In this document: positions 1-6,205 of the stretch, one piece after another | Numbering within the stretch: position 1 is the first letter of the stretch | How the letters are laid out: each line of letters opens with the position of its first letter | From: Ruminococcaceae bacterium UBA6845 | GTDB taxonomy: Bacteria; Bacillota; Clostridia; Oscillospirales; Acutalibacteraceae | Direction of reading: 5' to 3' | DNA length: 10,154 nucleotides | NCBI GenBank assembly: GCA_002449395.1 | Contig: DKDP01000006.1 | Span: forward strand, 1-10,154 | The notes under the pieces: generated by a model | Database searches by the model: none | The model's input: only the letters and a program-made list of their open reading frames with translations | Told to the model about the DNA's origin: nothing | Made by a program: the position numbers and the translations under genes

Positions 1-711
1 AAAGCCGGATATGAAATGTGGGCAGGCCCTTACGGATGCAGAAACGGCAGCCGCAAATATCTTCTCGCAAGCCTCGACCAAAGCTTACAGCGTATGGGTC
101 TTGATTATGTCGATATTTTCTATCATCATTGCCTTGACCTTGAAACTCCCCTTGAGGAAACTATGGAAGCTCTTGCTACTGCCGTTCAAAGCGGTAAAGC
201 GCTTTACGTCGGAATTTCAAATTATGACGGTGAAAATTTGGAAAAGGCCTGCAAGATATTGACCGAGCTCAAATGCCCGTTCGTTATAAATCAAAACCGA
301 TATTCAATTTTTGACAGAACTATTGAAAATAATGGCTTAAAGCAAACAGCGGCAAAACTTAACAAGGGCATAATTGCTTTCAGCCCGCTTGCACAGGGAC
401 TTCTTACGGACAGATATTTAAACGGTATTCCGAGTGACAGCAGAGCCGCAAGGGACAATCGTTTTCTGAAAAAATCGGCAATAACAGAGGAAAAGCTGAC
501 ACAAATCAGAGGTCTTTCAAAAATTGCAGAAGAGAGAGGTCAAACTCTTGCTGAAATGGCGCTTGCTTGGGTACTTAAAGACGACGTTGTAACTTCGGTT
601 TTAATCGGTGCATCAAAGCCTGAGCAAATACTTGATAATATCAAGGCCATTCAGAACACATCATTCTCTTCTGACGAACTTGAAATGATAGATAAAATAA
701 GCATTATCTGA
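1..711 (+). CDS. Aldo/keto reductase, YghZ/Gpr-like (5' end outside window)
   Basis: The reading frame is open from base 1 and 236 residues are visible, so roughly the first 90-100 residues of a ~330-residue protein lie outside. The visible start KAGYEMW...GPYG, then GSRKYLLASLDQSLQRMGLDYVDIFYHH, GKALYVGISNY, AFSPLAQGLLTDRYLNGIP and SVLIGASKPEQI match, from memory, the E. coli YghZ (L-glyceraldehyde-3-phosphate reductase, AKR14) and Kv-beta-like group. Residue 1 is probably the catalytic Lys, and the second His of FYHH (residue 43) the catalytic His; the Asp and Tyr of the tetrad are upstream. IGASKPEQI is the usual NADPH-phosphate-binding stretch. Family members reduce L-glyceraldehyde-3-phosphate, methylglyoxal and other aldehydes with NADPH in the cytoplasm. 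The true substrate here is inferred only. A strong terminator follows, so the gene ends its transcription unit. Confidence 0.93.
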   Translation, partial: KAGYEMWAGPYGCRNGSRKYLLASLDQSLQRMGLDYVDIFYHHCLDLETPLEETMEALATAVQSGKALYVGISNYDGENLEKACKILTELKCPFVINQNRYSIFDRTIENNGLKQTAAKLNKGIIAFSPLAQGLLTDRYLNGIPSDSRAARDNRFLKKSAITEEKLTQIRGLSKIAEERGQTLAEMALAWVLKDDVVTSVLIGASKPEQILDNIKAIQNTSFSSDELEMIDKISII

Positions 712-740
712 TTCATAAATTGAAAACTATACAGCAGAAA

Positions 741-788
741 AAAGCGTTCAAATAAAATCGGCTGATTTTATTCGGACGCTTTTTTTAA
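741..788 (+). terminator. Rho-independent terminator after the YghZ-like gene
   Basis: A 17-base arm (743-759) pairs with 764-780 across a GGCT loop, with one G-U pair and one A-C mismatch. It is followed directly by a run of T (781-786). It lies 30 bases after the stop codon and separates the reductase from the LysR gene. Confidence 0.9.
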
Positions 789-848
789 AACCCGATGTTA
801 CCGAAAAATCACATTTTTGGCAGGAATGAATACTGATGTATATTTTTT

Positions 849-915
849 AAATTTGACTGTTCATTTTAGGTGTTGTTTAAACAAATTTGACATACAGTGC
901 TCAAACGGATATAAT
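849..915 (+). promoter_or_regulatory. Promoter of the LysR-type gene with palindrome and direct repeat
   Basis: TTGACA (887-892), a 17-base spacer and TATAAT (910-915) form a perfect sigma-A consensus promoter about 20 bases before the start codon of the regulator. Immediately upstream is a perfect 12-base palindrome, TTGTTTAAACAA (873-884). The 9-mer AAATTTGAC occurs twice, at 849-857 and 883-891, with starts 34 bases apart, the second copy overlapping the -35 box. These are plausible sites for autoregulation by the LysR protein, but that role is inferred. Confidence 0.8.
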
Positions 916-935
916 TATAAAAGGGTGGTGGGACG

Positions 936-1829
936 ATGTATAATCCGCAGATAGAAACATTTATAAAGGTTGCAGATGCCGGGAGCTTTAACAAGGCGGC
1001 GGAGGAATTGTATATTACACCGACCGCCGTTATTAAGCAAATCAATTTGCTCGAAAGCTCGCTTGACCTTGTTTTATTCGAGCGTACACACCGTGGGTTG
1101 ATACTGACAAATGCAGGAAAATCGCTTTATCAGGATGCAAAATACATTATCCGATATTGTAAGGACAGCGTTGTCAGGGCCAAAAACGCAATGAGCGAAG
1201 GGGAGAATATTATCCGTATCGGTTCTTCGCCGATAACTCCCGCTCAGCTTCTTATGAGATTGTGGCCAAAGATTCAGGACAAATGCCCCGATATAAAATT
1301 TGAAATTATACCCTTTGAAAACACACCTGAAAATGCAAAGGAAATTCTCGGGAATCTCGGTAAAAACATTGATGTTGTGGGCGGAATATTTGACGATACG
1401 ATGCTGCACCTGAGAAAATGCGAGGGCTTGGAGCTGTCACGTGAGCCGTTTTGCTGTGCCGTATCAATCCACCACAGGCTTGCACAAAAAGATAAGTTGC
1501 AGATAAGCGATTTATACGGTGAGAATTTGATGCTCATGCACCGTGGCTGGAGCAATTATGTTGATTGTCTGCGTGATGACATTTGGCAAAATCATCCTCA
1601 GATAAATATTGTCGATTTTAATTTTTATGATATGAGCGTTTTCAATAAATGCGAAAACAGTGATAATGTTTTGCTTGCGTTTAAGGGCTGGGGCAACGTG
1701 CATCCGCTTTTAAAGGTTATTCCCGTTGAGTGGGAATACAGCATTTCTTACGGACTTCTGCATTCTCCCGAGCCGAGCAAAACCGTGCAACGATTCTTGG
1801 ATGCCGCAAGAAACGCAGTAAAAAACTAA
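936..1829 (+). CDS. LysR-family transcriptional regulator
   Basis: A 297-residue protein, normal length for the family. Residues 1-60 form the winged helix-turn-helix: FIKVADAGSFNKAAEELYITPTAVIKQINLLE, then LFERTHRGLILTNAGK. The rest (about 90-297) is the periplasmic-binding-protein-like effector domain, starting at IIRIGSSPITPAQLL. The start ATG follows a purine-rich site (AAGGGTGG, 920-927) with no better upstream start. LysR proteins bind DNA as tetramers and respond to a small molecule. The gene runs in the same direction as the flavoprotein and dehydrogenase genes behind it, but a terminator stands between them. Those genes are its most likely targets by position only; the ligand cannot be read from sequence. 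Confidence 0.95.
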   Translation: MYNPQIETFIKVADAGSFNKAAEELYITPTAVIKQINLLESSLDLVLFERTHRGLILTNAGKSLYQDAKYIIRYCKDSVVRAKNAMSEGENIIRIGSSPITPAQLLMRLWPKIQDKCPDIKFEIIPFENTPENAKEILGNLGKNIDVVGGIFDDTMLHLRKCEGLELSREPFCCAVSIHHRLAQKDKLQISDLYGENLMLMHRGWSNYVDCLRDDIWQNHPQINIVDFNFYDMSVFNKCENSDNVLLAFKGWGNVHPLLKVIPVEWEYSISYGLLHSPEPSKTVQRFLDAARNAVKN

Positions 1830-1866
1830 ATAAGCAGTTATAACCTAAAGGTATATACTGATTAAC

Positions 1867-1897
1867 AAAACGAGACTTCTTTTGAGGTCTCGTTTTT
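1867..1897 (+). terminator. Rho-independent terminator after the LysR gene
   Basis: CGAGAC (1871-1876) pairs with GTCTCG (1887-1892), extended inward by three more pairs (one G-U) to a TTTT loop and outward by AAAA/TTTT. A T run (1893-1897) follows. It lies about 40 bases after the LysR stop and 40 bases before the flavoprotein gene. Confidence 0.88.
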
Positions 1898-1939
1898 ATT
1901 ATAATATAGGCGAAAAGAATAATTACGGGAGTGATAAAT

Positions 1940-2569
1940 ATGAAAAAATTAAAGGCATTACTTATCAACGGCAGTCCGAGAGCAAAAGGCTGTACCTACA
2001 CTGCGCTTACGGAGCTGAAAAATACACTTGAGCAGGAGGGTATGGAGGTTGAGCTTATCCATGTTGGTCACAAGGATATTCACGGCTGTATTGCTTGCAG
2101 AAAATGCGCCGAAACAGGGAAATGTGTGTTTGACGATATTGTAAACGAGGTTGCCCCGAAGCTCGCCGAGGCGGACGCATTTGTTATCGGTGCGCCTGTT
2201 TATTACGCATCTCCCGCAGGCGGAGCAATTGCATTCCTTGACAGATTGTTCTTCAGCACATTCAAGGTTGACAAGACAATGAAGGTCGGTGCCGCAGTCA
2301 CAACCTGCCGCAGAGGCGGTAACACGGCGGCGTATGATGTGCTCAACAAGTATTTCTCAATCAGCTCTATGCCGATTGCCACGAGTCAGTATTGGAATAT
2401 GGTTTACGGCGGTCAGGCAGAGGAGGTTTTGCAGGACAAAGAGGGCTTGCAGACTATGAGAACGCTCGGAAGAAATATTGCATTTATGGCAAAGAGCATA
2501 GCACTCGGTAAGGAGCAATTCGGACTTCCCGAAAAAGAGCAGATTACGTTTACAAACTTTCATCATTAA
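1940..2569 (+). CDS. NAD(P)H-dependent flavin oxidoreductase with Isf-like cysteine cluster
   Basis: A 209-residue flavodoxin-fold protein of the NADPH-dependent FMN reductase/iron-sulfur flavoprotein group. INGSPR (residues 9-14) is the FMN phosphate loop and GAPVYYASPAG (84-94) the second flavin-contact segment. Residues 50-62 read CIACRKCAETGKC, a CX2CX2CX5C spacing that fits the compact [4Fe-4S] motif of iron-sulfur flavoproteins; cluster binding is inferred. An in-frame GTG at 1931 also exists, but GGAG (1928-1931) overlaps it and sits 8 bases before the ATG at 1940, so I chose 1940. The iron alcohol dehydrogenase starts 48 bases after the stop with no terminator between, so the two are probably co-transcribed. 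Likely cytoplasmic, transferring electrons from NAD(P)H or ferredoxin to an unknown acceptor. Confidence 0.9.
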   Translation: MKKLKALLINGSPRAKGCTYTALTELKNTLEQEGMEVELIHVGHKDIHGCIACRKCAETGKCVFDDIVNEVAPKLAEADAFVIGAPVYYASPAGGAIAFLDRLFFSTFKVDKTMKVGAAVTTCRRGGNTAAYDVLNKYFSISSMPIATSQYWNMVYGGQAEEVLQDKEGLQTMRTLGRNIAFMAKSIALGKEQFGLPEKEQITFTNFHH

Positions 2570-2617
2570 GAAGTAATTATTACTCGTTAAATAAACTTTC
2601 AAGACAGGAGAAAAGCT

Positions 2618-3787
2618 ATGAACAATTTTGTATTTGAAAATTCATCAAAGGTATATTTCGGAAAAGGCTGCGTAAAGGAATATTTGTCGAATATTCTTTC
2701 TTCCTACGGTGACACGGTTATTCTTTGCTACGGCGGAGGTTCAATCAAGAAAAACGGTATTTATGATGAAATCATTGCCGTGCTCAGGAAAGCAAACAAG
2801 TCGGTTATTGAATTTAGCGGTATTCCGTCAAACCCGACCTATTCAAAGGTGCTGGAGGGCGTTAAACTTGCAAAGCAGAGCAATGCCGATTTGATTCTTG
2901 CAGTCGGCGGCGGAAGCGTTATGGACTGCTGCAAGGCAATCTCTCTCGGAGCAAAATATGACGGCGACATTTGGGCTGATTTTTGGGCAAGACCGGGTAT
3001 TATTGATTTTGAACCGCTGCCGCTCGGAATAGTTGTTACCGTTTCGGGTACGGGCAGTGAGTGCAACGGCGGAGCAGTTATTACCAACGAGGAGCTCAAG
3101 ATTAAAACAGGCAGAGATTATCCTCAGCTTAACGCAAGGTTCGTTATGCTTGACCCGACATACACTTACAGTGTCCCTGAGTTTCAGATGGTATCGGGTG
3201 CATTTGATACCCTTTCGCACATAATGGAAATCTATTTCAGCGAGCCGAACGAAAGTAATGTTTCGGACGACATATCCGAGGCTCTGATGAAAAACGTCAT
3301 CAAAAACCTGCGTGCCGCTATCAAGAATCCCGAGGATTACACGGCAAGAAGCAATTTGATGTGGGACGCAACAATGGCGGAAAACCGTATAATAAAGCTC
3401 GGCAAAAAGACAGATTTTGAATGTCATCAAATGGAGCATCAGCTCGGTGCGTATACAAACTGCAATCACGGTGCAGGTCTTGCTGTTCTCCATCCTGTTT
3501 ATTACAGACACATTTGCAAGGCAGGCGAGAAGAAGTTTGCACAGTTTGCGGCTAATGTCTGGGGCATTTCAAAGGACGGCAAAACAGATGGGGAGCTTGC
3601 AAAGGCGGGCGTTGAGGCTCTTGCCGATTTTATTAAGGAAATCGGTATGCCGACCACATTCAGAGAGCTGGGAATTGATGAAAATATCAACCTTAAGGAA
3701 ATCGCTGATTCATGCGCTATCGTACCCGGAAGCTACAAAAAATTGAGCCACGAGGAAATATTAACAATTTATGAAGAATGTAAATAA
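2618..3787 (+). CDS. Iron-containing alcohol dehydrogenase (YqhD/butanol dehydrogenase-like)
   Basis: A 389-residue protein, full length for the group III Fe-ADH family. Nucleotide-binding motifs are YGGGSIKKNG (38-47) and AVGGGSVMDCCKA (95-107). The metal ligands are visible as D197 and H201 in GAFDTLSH, H274 in HQMEHQL and H284 in NHGAGLAVL. TVSGTGSECN (141-150) is the usual conserved loop. The family reduces aldehydes to alcohols (or the reverse) with NAD(P)H; the GGGSIKK loop resembles NADPH-using members such as YqhD. AGGAG (2606-2610) precedes the ATG by 7 bases. It is probably second in an operon with the flavoprotein at 1940. It would act in the cytoplasm as an aldehyde sink or in alcohol fermentation; substrate unknown. 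Confidence 0.95.
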   Translation: MNNFVFENSSKVYFGKGCVKEYLSNILSSYGDTVILCYGGGSIKKNGIYDEIIAVLRKANKSVIEFSGIPSNPTYSKVLEGVKLAKQSNADLILAVGGGSVMDCCKAISLGAKYDGDIWADFWARPGIIDFEPLPLGIVVTVSGTGSECNGGAVITNEELKIKTGRDYPQLNARFVMLDPTYTYSVPEFQMVSGAFDTLSHIMEIYFSEPNESNVSDDISEALMKNVIKNLRAAIKNPEDYTARSNLMWDATMAENRIIKLGKKTDFECHQMEHQLGAYTNCNHGAGLAVLHPVYYRHICKAGEKKFAQFAANVWGISKDGKTDGELAKAGVEALADFIKEIGMPTTFRELGIDENINLKEIADSCAIVPGSYKKLSHEEILTIYEECK

Positions 3788-3791
3788 AGGG

Positions 3792-3834
3792 TTGACCTAA
3801 AGTGAGCTTTAGGTATTAAAATATAATCACAATA
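3792..3834 (+). promoter_or_regulatory. MerR/SoxR-like promoter of the aldo/keto reductase operon
   Basis: TTGACC (3792-3797) and TAAAAT (3817-3822) are separated by 19 bases instead of 17. The spacer region holds a perfect dyad: ACCTAAAG (3795-3802), TGAG, CTTTAGGT (3807-3814). An over-long spacer with the dyad between the boxes is the hallmark of promoters activated by MerR-family proteins, which untwist the DNA. The centre resembles the SoxR box as I remember it. The same element occurs at 9039-9081, matching at 35 of 43 positions. The regulator gene is not in this window. Confidence 0.85.
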
Positions 3835-3855
3835 CCGATAAAAGGAGAAATCAAT

Positions 3856-4701
3856 ATGGAATTTGCGAAGTTAAATAACGGAATTGTTATGCCGATGGAG
3901 GGTATCGGAACATTTTTGCTCAGCCCCGACGAGGCGGAAAACTCTGTACTCTATACACTTAAAAACGGAGGTCGGCTCATCGACACGGCTAATGCCTACT
4001 GCAACGAAAAGGCGGTCGGCAGAGCGATGAAAAAATCAGGCGTTGAACGCAAGGATATTTTTCTTGAGACAAAGCTGTGGCCGGTTTTCTATGAGGACAG
4101 TGATGCAGTTGACAGAACGCTTGAAAGACTCGATACCGATTACATCGACCTTCTTCTTATTCATCAGCCCGCAGGCAACTATGTCGCAGGATACAGGCAG
4201 ATGGAAAAGGCGTATAAGGAGGGAAAGGTTCGTGCAATCGGACTTTCAAACTTCAACGAGGAGCAGGTTAAGGAAATACTTGACATCTGCGAGGTCAAGC
4301 CGACTGTTTTACAGACGGAGGTTCATCCCTATTATCAGCTTAAGGAGCTTAAAAAGTTCCTCGATTCGGCAGATATCAAAATTCAGGCTTGGTATCCGCT
4401 CGGTCAAGGTGACAGTGCTCTCTTGAATGAGCCTCTGTTTAAGAATCTTGCAGAAAAGTACGGCAAGTCAACAGCACAGATTATTCTTCGCTGGCATATT
4501 CAGGACGGCAATATTGTAATTCCGGGTTCTAAGAATACCGACCATATTAAGGATAATTTTGATATCTTCGATTTTGAACTCACCGATGACGAGATGAAGG
4601 AAATTGCCGCACTTGACCGCAATGCCAAATATTACATCAGCACACCCGAAATGATTCAAAAATACGCAACAATGACATTCCCCATTGACGAACAGAAATA
4701 A
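3856..4701 (+). CDS. Aldo/keto reductase, AKR5/2,5-diketogluconate reductase-like
   Basis: A 281-residue (beta/alpha)8-barrel reductase. The catalytic tetrad is visible: D43 and Y48 in LIDTANAY, K73 in LETKLW and H103 in LLLIHQP. GKVRAIGLSNF (123-133) and IPGSKNTDHIKDN (222-234, NADPH phosphate contact) are family signatures. Members reduce methylglyoxal, short aldehydes, ketones or diketogluconate with NADPH in the cytoplasm. AAAGGAGA (around 3841-3848) precedes the ATG. It is the first gene after the MerR-like promoter. The lipoprotein flavodoxin starts 15 bases after the stop, with its ribosome site touching this stop codon, so the two are one operon. Induction by redox-cycling or electrophilic compounds is inferred from the promoter type. 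Confidence 0.95.
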   Translation: MEFAKLNNGIVMPMEGIGTFLLSPDEAENSVLYTLKNGGRLIDTANAYCNEKAVGRAMKKSGVERKDIFLETKLWPVFYEDSDAVDRTLERLDTDYIDLLLIHQPAGNYVAGYRQMEKAYKEGKVRAIGLSNFNEEQVKEILDICEVKPTVLQTEVHPYYQLKELKKFLDSADIKIQAWYPLGQGDSALLNEPLFKNLAEKYGKSTAQIILRWHIQDGNIVIPGSKNTDHIKDNFDIFDFELTDDEMKEIAALDRNAKYYISTPEMIQKYATMTFPIDEQK

Positions 4702-4716
4702 AGGAGGACTATGACT

Positions 4717-5361
4717 ATGAAAAAGATAATCGCAGTTTTATTGGCAGTAACACTTATTTTTACATTTGCCGCTTGCGGAAAATCTGCATCGGACAATACC
4801 GAAAAATCAACCACGTCAACACCTGCCTCGGCGGATAAAAATACTCCCTCAAATAACACTAACCACCCGAACTCCGGCAAGATACTTGTCGTCTATTATT
4901 CCGCAACAGGCAGCACAAAGGCTGTTGCACAGACGATTGCCGAATCCGTCGGGGCAGATGTTTTTGAAATCACACCCGTTGACCCTTACACAAGCGACGA
5001 CCTTGATTGGACAAATGACGACAGCCGTGTAAACGCCGAGCACAACGACGAGAGCAAGCGTGATATTGCGCTCGAAAAGACAACTCCCGACAATTGGGCG
5101 GACTACGACACAGTGTTCATCGGCTATCCGATTTGGTGGGCAATAGCAGCTTGGCCTGTAAATAACTTTGTTAAGGGTAATGATTTTACAGGTAAAACCG
5201 TTATTCCGTTCTGCACATCGGCTTCTTCCGGACTCGGTCAGAGCGGCAAGCTCCTTGAAAAAATGGCAGGCACAGGCGATTGGCAGGACGGCGAAAGATT
5301 TTCTTCCGGCGCTTCCGCAAGCGATGTCACAAGCTGGGTAAACGGTCTTGGACTTAAATAA
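4717..5361 (+). CDS. Exported lipoprotein with flavodoxin domain
   Basis: A 214-residue protein. Residues 1-20 are a lipoprotein signal: positive MKK, hydrophobic IIAVLLAVTLIFTF, then AAC with C20 as the lipidated residue (F at -3 is slightly off the usual L/V/I). Residues 21-54 form a Ser/Thr/Asn/Pro-rich linker. A flavodoxin domain follows: VVYYSATGSTKAVAQ (58-72, FMN phosphate loop), VDPYTSDDLDWTNDDSR (88-104), and FIGYPIWWAIA (134-144). It should sit on the outer face of the membrane. ATG 4711 is in frame, but AAGGAGG (4701-4707) is only 3 bases from it and 9 from ATG 4717, which also gives the standard MKK start; hence 4717. It is a paralogue of the cytosolic flavodoxin at 9103. Partner and substrate are unknown. 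Confidence 0.9.
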   Translation: MKKIIAVLLAVTLIFTFAACGKSASDNTEKSTTSTPASADKNTPSNNTNHPNSGKILVVYYSATGSTKAVAQTIAESVGADVFEITPVDPYTSDDLDWTNDDSRVNAEHNDESKRDIALEKTTPDNWADYDTVFIGYPIWWAIAAWPVNNFVKGNDFTGKTVIPFCTSASSGLGQSGKLLEKMAGTGDWQDGERFSSGASASDVTSWVNGLGLK

Positions 5362-5444
5362 AATCAAACGTTTTCCGCTTTCCTACGCTTATATCATTTG
5401 TCACTTTGGACTTTTATTCTGCTTGCCGTAAATCAAGCACTTTC

Positions 5445-5476
5445 AGAGCCTCACTTGAAATGAGCGAGGCTCTTTT
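5445..5476 (+). terminator. Rho-independent terminator after the lipo-flavodoxin operon
   Basis: AGAGCCTC (5445-5452) pairs with GAGGCTCT (5466-5473). Three further inner pairs follow one A-C mismatch, and the loop is about five bases. The T tract is short (TTTT, then GATGTTTT). It lies about 85 bases past the flavodoxin stop, and I see no gene in the gap. Confidence 0.75.
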
Positions 5477-5497
5477 GATGTTTTACGATCAAATCTG

Positions 5498-5526
5498 TTG
5501 ACATCGGAATGGGCTGATGATATCAT
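5498..5526 (+). promoter_or_regulatory. Sigma-A promoter of the YgjV-like gene
   Basis: TTGACA (5498-5503), a 17-base spacer and TATCAT (5521-5526) sit 34 bases before the ATG at 5561. The match is strong and agrees with the terminator just upstream, making the membrane protein its own transcription unit. No operator-like dyad is apparent. Confidence 0.75.
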
Positions 5527-5560
5527 TGAGTCAATAAAAAATTGAACAGCGGAGATTAAT

Positions 5561-6091
5561 ATGCAGGAATTTTTTCAAACACATTCTTATTTATCACAGA
5601 TTTTCGGCTTCTCGGCAATGGCTGTCGGAATACTGATGTATCAGTTTAAAAAGCACAGAACGATAATGATACTGATGACGCTCAGTGCGGCGCTTTGGTG
5701 TCTGCATTACGGAAGTCTGTGGCTGTTTACGCCCGTTGCGATGAACTTTATAAATTTAGTGAGAAGCTACGTTTGCAGCTACGATAAAAAATGGGCAAAG
5801 TCAAAGGCTGTTCCCGTTATTTTTATTGCAGTTTCACTCGCTTTGACAATTGCCACGTGGCAGGGGGCGTGGGATATTCTTATATTCATATCGTCCATAT
5901 TTGCAACCGTCGGGGGCTGGCAGAAAAACCCGCAGGTGCTGAGAATCCTGAATGTTCTTGTGTGCCTATGCTGGCTGCCGTATAACCTCGTCAACCATTC
6001 GTGGGCAGGGCTGGTGAACAATATATTGATGCTGATCTCAATTGCTGTTGCGCTGATAAGATACAGGGCGAAGCAAAAACAACTGAATTGA
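5561..6091 (+). CDS. YgjV-like integral membrane protein
   Basis: A 176-residue, very hydrophobic protein with about seven predicted helices (roughly residues 10-28, 33-53, 55-71, 82-99, 103-119, 126-143 and 147-166) and positive ends. The pattern LSQIFGFSAMAVGILMYQFK, then LWCLHYGSLWLFTPVAMNFINLVRSYV, fits the YgjV inner-membrane family (Imp-YgjV). The function of that family is not established to my knowledge. GGAG (5551-5554) lies 6 bases before the ATG. The gene is monocistronic, with its own promoter and terminator, so its neighbours say little about its job. Confidence 0.82.
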   Translation: MQEFFQTHSYLSQIFGFSAMAVGILMYQFKKHRTIMILMTLSAALWCLHYGSLWLFTPVAMNFINLVRSYVCSYDKKWAKSKAVPVIFIAVSLALTIATWQGAWDILIFISSIFATVGGWQKNPQVLRILNVLVCLCWLPYNLVNHSWAGLVNNILMLISIAVALIRYRAKQKQLN

Positions 6092-6122
6092 AAAAGACGC
6101 TCTCGGCGAGGGCGTCTTTTAC
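6092..6122. terminator. Hairpin terminator between convergent genes, probably bidirectional
   Basis: AAAAGACGC (6092-6100) pairs with GCGTCTTTT (6112-6120). A G-U pair and CTC/GAG extend the stem inward to a GGC loop. T runs exist on both strands (CTTTT on plus; CTTTTTC on minus), so it can end the YgjV-like transcript and back up the opposing operon. It starts right after the stop codon of the plus-strand gene. Confidence 0.88.
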
Positions 6123-6155
6123 ATCGGAGTATTTATGAGAGGAAATAAATGTACC

Positions 6156-6187
6156 GATAAAAGCCGCCGGACAGACACCGACGGCTT
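6156..6187 (-). terminator. Rho-independent terminator of the sigma-factor operon
   Basis: Read on the minus strand, AAGCCG pairs with CGGCTT (plus 6161-6166 with 6182-6187). After one mismatch, CGG/CCG continue the stem to a seven-base loop (6171-6177). The 3' side runs into TTTTAT. It lies about 20 bases past the stop codon of the last operon gene. Confidence 0.75.
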
Positions 6188-6205
6188 GAATATTTATCTG
6201 TTTAA

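Noticed and set aside
1900..1905. TATAAT just after the LysR terminator, as a -10 box for the flavoprotein gene
   Set aside because: No acceptable -35 box lies 16-19 bases upstream (TTCTTT at 17), and the site falls at the end of the terminator hairpin. The true promoter of this operon remains unassigned.
2572..2584. Perfect small dyad AGTAAT-T-ATTACT between the flavoprotein and dehydrogenase genes
   Set aside because: It is only 6-1-6, AT-rich and without a T tract, so it is likely chance; too weak for a terminator or operator call.
2843..3511. A 222-codon open frame on the minus strand opposite the alcohol dehydrogenase
   Set aside because: It lies wholly within a well-supported gene, has no ribosome site or recognisable domain, and has the Cys/Arg/Ile-rich composition of an antisense shadow.
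3822..3827. TATAAT as the -10 box of the aldo/keto reductase promoter
   Set aside because: Its spacing from TTGACC would be 24 bases. TAAAAT at 3817 gives 19, the same as in the second copy of the element.
4849..5367. A 172-codon minus-strand frame opposite the lipo-flavodoxin
   Set aside because: It is antisense to a gene with clear signal peptide and FMN motifs, and resembles no known protein.
5362..5444. Possible small RNA or leader in the gap after the lipo-flavodoxin
   Set aside because: There is no promoter, stable fold or conserved motif apart from the terminator; it is probably just the 3' untranslated end.
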